A stretch of 26,475 bases of DNA, taken from assembly GCA_004298625.1 (NCBI GenBank), contig SCSY01000104.1:1-26475 (forward strand), written 5' to 3'. Each line of letters begins with the position of its first letter. The stretch's first letter is position 1. The DNA is from Nitrospirota bacterium. GTDB taxonomy: Bacteria > Nitrospirota > Thermodesulfovibrionia > Thermodesulfovibrionales > UBA1546. The translations under genes were made by a program, and so were the position numbers. Below are positions 21,395-26,475 of the stretch, piece after piece. Under the pieces are notes generated by a model. The model had not been told where the DNA came from, searched no databases, and was given only the letters and a program-made list of their open reading frames with translations.

Positions 21395-21637
21395 TTAAGC
21401 CTCTTTCAGGATGCTTACAACCTTCCATCTCTTATCCTTGCTGATCGGCCGCATCTCTACTAAGGAGACCATGTCTCCTGTCTTACATTTATTGTCTTCG
21501 TCGTGAACCTTAAATCTCGTAACCTTCTTGATTGTCTTTTTGAAAACAGGGTGTTGAACAAGCCTTGTAACGGCAACCACCACTGTCTTTTCCATCTTAT
21601 CGCTTACAACCTTGCCTGTATAAATTTTCTTTGACAT
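21395..21637 (-). CDS. rpsQ: 30S ribosomal protein S17
   Basis: S17 is an OB-fold primary binder of the 16S 5' domain. It reads G-K-V-V-S-D-K-M-E-K-T-V-V-V-A-V near the start, with H-P-V-F-K-K-T-I-K-K in the middle. The C-terminal part contains G-D-M-V-S-L-V-E-M-R-P-I-S-K-D-K-R-W. The 80 residues are normal. It lies 11 bases after rpmC and 28 bases before rplN, in standard S10-spc order. Confidence 0.97.
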   Translation of the reverse strand: MSKKIYTGKVVSDKMEKTVVVAVTRLVQHPVFKKTIKKVTRFKVHDEDNKCKTGDMVSLVEMRPISKDKRWKVVSILKEA

Positions 21638-21648
21638 TTCTACTCCGG

Positions 21649-21840
21649 TTAACCTTTGGATTTCTCTGTTGCTATCGTCAGAACCCTTGCTATATCTTTT
21701 CTCAGGGCGCGAATCCGCATGGGATTTTCTATCTCCCCGGTAGCAACCCGGAACTTTAGATTAAACAGCTCCTTCCTCATATCGGATTCCTTCTGTTTCA
21801 GTTCATCTGTTGTTAAGGCCCTTAATTCCTGGGGTTTCAT
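21649..21840 (-). CDS. rpmC: 50S ribosomal protein L29
   Basis: L29 is a small helical-hairpin protein at the peptide exit, near the docking site for trigger factor and SRP. The start M-K-P-Q-E-L-R-A-L-T and the segments E-L-F-N-L-K-F-R-V-A-T-G and R-A-L-R-K-D-I-A-R-V-L-T fit the family. Length 63 is typical. The ATG overlaps the stop codon of rplP by four bases. Confidence 0.96.
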   Translation of the reverse strand: MKPQELRALTTDELKQKESDMRKELFNLKFRVATGEIENPMRIRALRKDIARVLTIATEKSKG

Positions 21841-22256
21841 GCTACTGTATCCCCCCTCTTTACAAATTTAGTCGAAACCGGAAGCTTATATGACGCAAGC
21901 TTAAGAGCTTCCTTTGCAATATCTTCCGTAACGCCGGCAACCTCGTAAAGAACCCTTCCCGGAGAGACAACAGCCACCCAGTATTCCGGATTCCCTTTGC
22001 CCTTGCCCATTCTTGTTTCTGCCGGCTTCTTTGTTATCGGTTTGTCGGGAAATATTCTTATCCAGAGTTTGCAGCCTCTTTTGGCATGCCTGGTTATTGC
22101 AACCCTTGCCGCTTCAATCTGCCTGGAAGATACCCAGCCCGGCTCCATAGCCTTAAGGCCGTATTCTCCGAAAGAAACATTTGAGCCTTTATACGCCTTG
22201 CCGTTCATATTGCCTTTTTGCATCTTCCTGAATTTGACTTTCTTGGGCATTAACAT
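21837..22256 (-). CDS. rplP: 50S ribosomal protein L16
   Basis: L16 shapes the tRNA elbow-binding region near the A site. The start M-L-M-P-K-K-V-K-F-R-K, the segment G-L-K-A-M-E-P-G-W-V and the loop R-M-G-K-G-K-G-N-P-E-Y-W-V are diagnostic. The 139 residues are normal. It begins one base after rpsC and overlaps rpmC by four, so all three genes are packed tightly. Confidence 0.98.
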   Translation of the reverse strand: MLMPKKVKFRKMQKGNMNGKAYKGSNVSFGEYGLKAMEPGWVSSRQIEAARVAITRHAKRGCKLWIRIFPDKPITKKPAETRMGKGKGNPEYWVAVVSPGRVLYEVAGVTEDIAKEALKLASYKLPVSTKFVKRGDTVA

Positions 22257-22257
22257 A

Positions 22258-22908
22258 TTATGAACTCCTCACCGCTGCTGCTTCAGGGAGAATCTCGCCG
22301 TTATATATCCAGACTTTAACGCCTATCTTCCCATAAGTTGTATTCGCTTCTGAAAATCCATAATCTATATCAGCCCTGAAGGTATGAAGCGGAACCCTTC
22401 CTTCCCTGTACCACTCGTCCCTTGCTATTTCCGCTCCGGCAAGCCTGCCGGAACATGCAACCTTCACTCCCTGCGCCCCGAATCTCTGCGCTGATATGAC
22501 TGCCTTCTTCATAGCCCTTCTGAATGCAATCCTTTTTTCGAGCTGAAGCGCTATATTCTCGGCGACAAGCTGTGCGTCAACCTCGGGTTTTCTTATCTCC
22601 TTTATGTCTATAGCAACCGGTTTTTTTGTCATGGTCTCAAGCTCTTTCCGAAGTTTTTCAACCTCGGCGCCCTTCTTGCCGATGATGATTCCGGGCCTCG
22701 CAGTATGGATTATTATTCTTGCCTTTTGTCCGGCCCTCTCAATCTCCACCTTTGCAATGCCCGCATGAAACAGCCTGCTCTTTATCATCTTTCTGATGGT
22801 AATATCTTCATTCAACTGGTCGGCATATCCTCTTTTGGCATACCACCTTGAGTCCCATGTCTTTATTATTCCAAGTCTGATTCCTATAGGATGCGTCTTC
22901 TGCCCCAA
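22258..22908 (-). CDS. rpsC: 30S ribosomal protein S3
   Basis: S3 lines the mRNA entry channel with S4 and S5. The start M-G-Q-K-T-H-P-I-G-I-R-L-G is diagnostic. The KH-like domain carries P-G-I-I-I-G-K-K-G-A-E-V, and the C-terminal domain reads G-R-L-A-G-A-E-I-A-R. The 216 residues are within range. The start codon is TTG, fixed by GGAGG six bases upstream. The 38-nt gap before it is filled by a 7-nt repeat array. Confidence 0.98.
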   Translation of the reverse strand: MGQKTHPIGIRLGIIKTWDSRWYAKRGYADQLNEDITIRKMIKSRLFHAGIAKVEIERAGQKARIIIHTARPGIIIGKKGAEVEKLRKELETMTKKPVAIDIKEIRKPEVDAQLVAENIALQLEKRIAFRRAMKKAVISAQRFGAQGVKVACSGRLAGAEIARDEWYREGRVPLHTFRADIDYGFSEANTTYGKIGVKVWIYNGEILPEAAAVRSS

Positions 22909-22925
22909 AATCTACCTCCAGACCA

Positions 22926-22960
22926 TAATTTTTAATTTTGAATTTTTCATTTTGAATTTT
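22926..22960 (-). repeat. Tandem 7-nt array over the rplV stop codon and the rplV-rpsC gap
   Basis: Five contiguous 7-nt units on the transcribed strand read AAAATTC, AAAATGA, AAAATTC, AAAATTA and AAAATTA. The TGA of the second unit is the rplV stop codon (22949-22947), so the first two units encode the end of L22. The same unit and period occur in the rpmJ-rpsM gap at 14703-14737. Confidence 0.87.
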
Positions 22961-23282
22961 CCTCTAATACTACCGTTATATGGCTCATCCTTTTTCTGAT
23001 GACATTAGCCCTGCCCATTGACCTGGGTTCCATCCTTTTCAGCGTAGGCCCCTGATCAACAAACGCCTTAACGTTCATATCCTCAGGGTTAACCGCCTTT
23101 TTCTGCTCGGCATTCGCCATGGCAGACTTCAATACCTTCCCAACTATATCTGCGCCCCTGTAAGGCATAAACTTCAGGGCGATAAGCGCATCCCCTGCCT
23201 TTTTGCCCCTTATAAGGTCAGCGACCCTGCGCACCTTTCTCGGCGCAATCCTTGCAAATTTTAATATAGCCTTTGATTCCAT
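22947..23282 (-). CDS. rplV: 50S ribosomal protein L22
   Basis: L22 lines the peptide exit tunnel with its long beta hairpin. Family features are I-A-P-R-K-V-R-R-V-A-D-L-I-R-G-K near the start, and R-M-E-P-R-S-M-G-R-A, which resembles the tunnel hairpin tip. The ending is I-T-V-V-L-E-E. The 111 residues are normal. The last four residues (E-N-S-K) and the stop codon are encoded in a 7-nt tandem array, so the C-terminus has probably been set by repeat growth. Confidence 0.97.
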   Translation of the reverse strand: MESKAILKFARIAPRKVRRVADLIRGKKAGDALIALKFMPYRGADIVGKVLKSAMANAEQKKAVNPEDMNVKAFVDQGPTLKRMEPRSMGRANVIRKRMSHITVVLEENSK

Positions 23283-23296
23283 ATAAATTCCGTTCC

Positions 23297-23593
23297 TTAT
23301 TTATTCTCTTTAGCTGGGGCTGCCGATGTCTTCTCAGCCCTTGAATGTCCTCTAAATGTCCGGGTCGGCGAAAATTCGCCGAGTTTATGCCCCACCATAT
23401 TCTCAGTCACATATACGGGTGTAAATTTCTTGCCGTTATGAACGGCAAAGGTATAGCCTATGAAGTCGGGCACTATCGTTGAACGCCTTGACCAGGTCTT
23501 TATAATCTTTTTCTCGCCTGTCTGGATCATTGCATTAACCTTCTTCATTACTTTTTCATCAACAAAAGGTCCTTTTTTTAATGAGCGCGGCAA
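23297..23593 (-). CDS. rpsS: 30S ribosomal protein S19
   Basis: S19 sits on the 30S head and, with S13, touches the A- and P-site region. The start M-P-R-S-L-K-K-G-P-F-V-D, the segments T-W-S-R-R-S-T-I-V-P-D and H-K-L-G-E-F-S-P-T-R-T-F-R-G-H are diagnostic. The 98 residues include a short alanine- and lysine-rich tail. The gene starts one base after rplB ends. Confidence 0.98.
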   Translation of the reverse strand: MPRSLKKGPFVDEKVMKKVNAMIQTGEKKIIKTWSRRSTIVPDFIGYTFAVHNGKKFTPVYVTENMVGHKLGEFSPTRTFRGHSRAEKTSAAPAKENK

Positions 23594-23594
23594 T

Positions 23595-24413
23595 TTATTT
23601 CCTCCTCTTTACGATAAACTTATCGGTCCGTTTATTCTGTCTTGTTTTAATGCCTTCGGGCTTGCCCCACGGGGAACATGCAGGACGTCCGCCTGAACTT
23701 TTACCCTCGCCGCCGCCAAGAGGATGGTCTATGGGATTCATGGCAACGCCTCTTACGTGAGGCCTCCTGCCGAACCATCTTATCCTGCCTGCTTTTCCGT
23801 AAGAAATATTTTCATGCTCGACATTACTGGCCTGTCCTATGGTAGCCATGCACCCGGAAGGTATAAGCCTGACCTCTCCCGAAGAGAGCCTTACCTGCGC
23901 ATATTTCGCATCTTTGGCTACAAGCTGAACAGATGCGCCTGCGCTCCTTGCAAGTTTTGCTCCCTGTCCCTCTCTGAGCTCCACGTTATGTATAAATGTG
24001 CCGAGGGGTATCTCATTTAAAGGCAATGCATTTCCTGTTTTAATATCCGCCCCTTTTCCTGAAACCACTTCATCACCGACCTGAAGCTGCATGGGCGCAA
24101 TTATATAACGCCTTTCACCGTCTCTGTATTTTAACAATGCAATCCTTGCGGACCTGTTCGGATCATACTCGATGGTCTCGACTTTTGCCGGAACACCGGC
24201 CTTATTCCTCTTGAAATCAACAAGCCTGTAGGCCCTTTTATTTCCGCCGCCGCGCTGCCAGACAGTAACACAGCCGCTGTTGTTTCTTCCTCCGGTCTTC
24301 TTTATGATCCCAAGCAAGGACTCGTGAGGCTTGTCTGTTGTTATGTCCTTGAAATCAGAAACCGTCTGAAATCTTCTGCCCGGCGAAGTTGGATTAAATT
24401 TTCTTATTGCCAT
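23595..24413 (-). CDS. rplB: 50S ribosomal protein L2
   Basis: L2 is needed for subunit joining and peptidyl-transferase centre assembly. Diagnostic parts include G-R-N-N-S-G-C-V-T-V-W-Q-R-G-G-G, I-E-Y-D-P-N-R-S-A-R-I-A-L and V-R-G-V-A-M-N-P-I-D-H-P-L-G-G-G-E-G. In that last motif the second histidine of the E. coli D-H-P-H-G is leucine, a variant I believe is common in other phyla. Length 272 is normal. It abuts rplW with no gap and precedes rpsS by one base. Confidence 0.98.
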   Translation of the reverse strand: MAIRKFNPTSPGRRFQTVSDFKDITTDKPHESLLGIIKKTGGRNNSGCVTVWQRGGGNKRAYRLVDFKRNKAGVPAKVETIEYDPNRSARIALLKYRDGERRYIIAPMQLQVGDEVVSGKGADIKTGNALPLNEIPLGTFIHNVELREGQGAKLARSAGASVQLVAKDAKYAQVRLSSGEVRLIPSGCMATIGQASNVEHENISYGKAGRIRWFGRRPHVRGVAMNPIDHPLGGGEGKSSGGRPACSPWGKPEGIKTRQNKRTDKFIVKRRK

Positions 24414-24704
24414 TTATGCACCCTCAACAAAATCAAGTTTCTCGCCCTTTTTCAGGGTGACTATTGCCTTTTTTCTATCAGGCCTTTTGCCTATAGATTT
24501 CCCTTGCCTTTTCCACTTGCCGCTCGTATTTATGGTAGCTACCTTCTCCACCTTTACTTTAAATATTTCTTCTATGGCGCTCTTAACCTCAATCTTATTT
24601 GCGCTCTTTGCCACTTCAACAAGTATCTTATTCTCCGATTCCTTGAGATTGCTTCCCTTTTCCGTAAAAAGCGGTTTTTTAACAATCGAATACAGGTTTA
24701 TCAT
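24414..24704 (-). CDS. rplW: 50S ribosomal protein L23
   Basis: L23 forms the docking site for trigger factor and SRP at the tunnel exit. It opens M-I-N-L-Y-S-I-V-K-K-P-L-F-T-E-K-G and has V-A-K-S-A-N-K-I-E-V-K-S-A-I-E-E. It also contains V-A-T-I-N-T-S-G-K-W-K-R-Q-G. The 96 residues are standard. The ATG overlaps the rplD stop by four bases, so the two are translationally coupled. Confidence 0.97.
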   Translation of the reverse strand: MINLYSIVKKPLFTEKGSNLKESENKILVEVAKSANKIEVKSAIEEIFKVKVEKVATINTSGKWKRQGKSIGKRPDRKKAIVTLKKGEKLDFVEGA

Positions 24705-25330
24705 GCCGTCTCGGCCTCCTCAAGCATTGCAACCGCTTTTTTTGCTATAAGGACCCTGCTATGGCTGAGCACATTGTAAGCATTCAGGTCTGCAGCGCGC
24801 GAGACATGAACTCCTGGAATATTTCTTGTAGAAAGTTTTATTGCATCATTATCCTCCGGCATCACTATAAGAAGACTCTTGCCGTCAAGGCCGAGATTCC
24901 TGATTATGGAGGTCATATCTTTTGTTCGCGGCTTGGCGATTGATATATCATCTATGAGCATAATTTCTCCGTCTGCAAGCTTTGCAGACAGGGCTGCCTT
25001 TAAGGCCAGCCTCTTTGCCTGTTTCGGCATGCTGTATGAGTAGTCGCGGGGCTGCGGCCCGAATATCGTGCCTCCCTTTCTCCACAACGGGGAACGACTG
25101 CTCCCGGCCCTGGCCCTTCCTGTATGTTTCTGCTTCCACGGCTTCTTTCCGCCTCCGCTCACAAGCCCTTTTGTCTTTGTCGCGTGCGTCCCCTGCCTCT
25201 GATTGGCGAGGAAATTGGTAACAGCCGCATGCAAAATATCATTCTTCTTTCCCAGACCGAAAATTTCCTCGCGGAGACTGATCTTGCCTGCCGCATTATT
25301 ATTCCCGTCTTTTATCTCTAACTCAGGCAT
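24701..25330 (-). CDS. rplD: 50S ribosomal protein L4
   Basis: L4 lines the peptide tunnel and in gamma-proteobacteria represses the S10 operon. The tunnel loop contains the classic A-T-K-T-K-G-L-V-S-G-G-G-K-K-P-W-K-Q-K-H followed by T-G-R-A-R-A-G-S. The C-terminal domain ends in V-L-I-A-K-K-A-V-A. Length 209 is normal. It is separated from rplC by one base. The end of the operon leader seen here, before rpsJ, holds repeats rather than an E. coli-like L4 attenuator. Confidence 0.98.
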   Translation of the reverse strand: MPELEIKDGNNNAAGKISLREEIFGLGKKNDILHAAVTNFLANQRQGTHATKTKGLVSGGGKKPWKQKHTGRARAGSSRSPLWRKGGTIFGPQPRDYSYSMPKQAKRLALKAALSAKLADGEIMLIDDISIAKPRTKDMTSIIRNLGLDGKSLLIVMPEDNDAIKLSTRNIPGVHVSRAADLNAYNVLSHSRVLIAKKAVAMLEEAETA

Positions 25331-25331
25331 A

Positions 25332-25946
25332 TTATTTTCCCTTCCTGATTTCTATGTAAGTTCCGGGCTCTCCGGGAATTGCGCCCTCGATCAACAAAAC
25401 ATTCTGGTCGGGCTTGACGTCCGCTATCGTAAGATTCTTCACCGTAACCCGCTCGGAGCCCATATGCCCGGGCATACCCTGGTTCTTCCACACCCTTGAA
25501 GGAAAAGAACTCGCTCCTATAGAGCCGGGCGCGCGGTAAAACATAGAACCGTGAGAAGCCGGTCCACCGGCGAATTTATTCTTTTTTATTACTCCCTGAA
25601 AACCCTTGCCCTTTGAAATGCCTGTTACGGAAATATTATCTCCCTTGGCAAACTTTTCAACCGTAACAAGGTCTCCGACCTTTAGGTCTCCCATGGGGAA
25701 TTCTTTCAATATCTTATGGGGCTTAACTCCGGCTTTCTTAAACATGCCTGACATGGGCTTGATTACCTTTTTCTCCTTTTTAATCTCTTGAAACCCTATC
25801 TTGACAGCCTCATATCCGTCTTTTTCAAGGGTCTTAACCTGTATAACACAACATGGCCCGGCCTCAACTACCGTTACGGGAATCATCTTCCCTTCTACGG
25901 TAAATATCTGGGTCATTCCAAGTTTTTTGCCGAGGATACCCGTCAT
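25332..25946 (-). CDS. rplC: 50S ribosomal protein L3
   Basis: L3 is an early assembly protein whose loop reaches the peptidyl-transferase centre. The start M-T-G-I-L-G-K-K-L-G-M-T-Q-I-F and the segments G-K-G-F-Q-G-V-I-K and G-S-I-G-A-S-S-F-P-S-R-V-W-K-N are diagnostic. Length 204 is normal. GGAG lies eight bases before the ATG, which overlaps rpsJ by four bases. Confidence 0.98.
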   Translation of the reverse strand: MTGILGKKLGMTQIFTVEGKMIPVTVVEAGPCCVIQVKTLEKDGYEAVKIGFQEIKKEKKVIKPMSGMFKKAGVKPHKILKEFPMGDLKVGDLVTVEKFAKGDNISVTGISKGKGFQGVIKKNKFAGGPASHGSMFYRAPGSIGASSFPSRVWKNQGMPGHMGSERVTVKNLTIADVKPDQNVLLIEGAIPGEPGTYIEIRKGK

Positions 25947-26248
25947 AGCTTTATCTCCACGTCAACTCCTGCCGCAAGCTCAAGTTTCATAAGCGCATCA
26001 ACGGTCTGAGGAGTCGGGTCATATATATCAATAAGCCTCTTATGCGTTCTTATCTCAAACTGCTCTCTCGACTTTTTATCAACATGCGGCGACCTTAAAA
26101 CAGTTATCTTGCTTATACGCGTCGGCAAAGGAACAGGACCCGCGATCCTTGCGCCTGTTCTCTGCGCGGTATCAACTATCTCCTTTACGGAGCGGTCCAG
26201 CACCCTGTGGTCATACGCCTTTAATTTTATCCTGATTTTTTGGTCCAT
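25943..26248 (-). CDS. rpsJ: 30S ribosomal protein S10
   Basis: S10 is both a ribosomal protein and, as NusE, a transcription antitermination factor. The start I-R-I-K-L-K-A-Y-D-H-R-V-L-D and the segments G-P-V-P-L-P-T-R-I and H-V-D-K-K-S-R-E-Q-F-E (with preceding R-S-P) are diagnostic. The 101 residues are normal. No clear Shine-Dalgarno motif precedes the ATG; the bases there (GTGAAAAGATA) belong to the repeat-rich gap after tuf. Confidence 0.98.
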   Translation of the reverse strand: MDQKIRIKLKAYDHRVLDRSVKEIVDTAQRTGARIAGPVPLPTRISKITVLRSPHVDKKSREQFEIRTHKRLIDIYDPTPQTVDALMKLELAAGVDVEIKL

Positions 26249-26263
26249 TATCTTTTCACTTTC

Positions 26264-26320
26264 AACTTTTTCGCCTCAGCGAACCCGCCCAAGGCGGGAA
26301 ACTTTAGACTTTTAATTTTC
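26264..26320 (+). repeat. Double-hairpin repeat element, copy 2 (tuf-rpsJ gap)
   Basis: The plus strand reads TTCGC-CTCA-GCGAA (26270-26283), then at once CCCGCC-CAA-GGCGGG (26284-26298). Flanks of 7-nt words such as AAACTTT/AGACTTT lie on both sides. It aligns with the reverse complement of the copy in the rplO-secY gap. Neither strand has a T-run directly after the GC-rich stem, so it is not a simple terminator. Confidence 0.82.
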
Positions 26321-26475
26321 ACGCTATAACCTCTGTAACAACACCTGCGCCCACTGTGCGGCCGCCTTCTCTTATTGCAAATCTCAGTTCTTTTTCCATT
26401 GCTATCGGCGTTATCAGTTCCACTGTCAGGTTTGTATTGTCGCCGGGCATTATCATCTCGACTCCGTCCGGAAGT
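26319..26475 (-). CDS. tuf: Elongation factor Tu, C-terminal part (runs off the window)
   Basis: EF-Tu delivers aminoacyl-tRNA to the ribosome as a GTP complex. Only the last 51 residues are inside the window. They include M-I-M-P-G-D-N-T-N-L-T-V-E-L, M-E-K-E-L-R-F-A-I-R-E-G-G-R-T-V-G-A-G-V-V and the ending T-E-V-I-A, which are EF-Tu domain 3. The gene lies upstream of rpsJ, the common str-S10 junction. It is incomplete because of the window edge, not because of damage. Confidence 0.97.
   Translation of the reverse strand, partial: LPDGVEMIMPGDNTNLTVELITPIAMEKELRFAIREGGRTVGAGVVTEVIA

Overview
The window comes from a bacterial chromosome of moderate GC. It shows no phage, insertion sequence, CRISPR array, tRNA or rRNA. 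The cell was probably Gram-negative: two SurA/PpiC-type periplasmic foldases are present, one with a lipobox, along with a MurC/Mpl-type ligase. The general style (bacterial-type S10-spc-alpha ribosomal cluster, YkgJ-type cysteine protein, MBL/beta-CASP nuclease) suggests Nitrospirota or a similar deep phylum. That placement is an impression, not something the sequence proves.

Layout. At 1-89 is the likely 3' end of an upstream gene. At 166-2549 (+) are an isocitrate dehydrogenase and a CNNM/CorC-type membrane protein. At 2561-4357 (-) is a two-gene unit: a PhnD-like binding protein and a PpiC-type lipoprotein, with a good sigma-70 promoter. At 4478-5860 (+) is an MBL/beta-CASP ribonuclease-like protein. 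At 5868-8945 (-) is a housekeeping run: SurA-type foldase, purN, rsmD, coaD and a free-standing tRNA-binding domain. At 9117-11300 (+) are a YkgJ-type protein and a MurC-like ligase. At 11302-11683 (-) is a decayed small locus: an antitoxin-like ORF cut by an in-frame stop, then an ORF remnant. From 11761 to the right edge (-) is one long ribosomal cluster, transcribed right to left: tuf (partial), rpsJ, rplC, rplD, rplW, rplB, rpsS, rplV, rpsC, rplP, rpmC, rpsQ, rplN, rplX, rplE, rpsN, rpsH, rplF, rplR, rpsE, rplO, secY, map, infA, rpmJ, rpsM, rpsK, rpsD, rpoA, rplQ. A strong UUCG-loop terminator follows rplQ. The usual rpmD (L30, between rpsE and rplO) and adk (between secY and map) are missing from their places.

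The most unusual material is in the spacers of the ribosomal cluster. Almost every gap longer than about 35 nt is built from tandem degenerate words of 6-9 nt, homogeneous within a gap but different between gaps. Examples are exact 7-nt units AAAATTC/A/T in two gaps, GTTGTTA-type 7-nt units followed by their reverse complements, and 9-nt GGTTAAANA-type units in four gaps. The arrays abut or include the upstream gene's stop codon. Two gaps (secY-rplO and rpsJ-tuf) carry a related element with two adjacent hairpins, in opposite orientations, whose stem differs by two compensatory base-pair changes. A 12-bp perfect palindrome also forms the 3' end and stop codon of the isocitrate dehydrogenase gene. 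Finally, a near-consensus extended -10 promoter sits in the end of map, so close to infA that the infA mRNA would be leaderless or nearly so.
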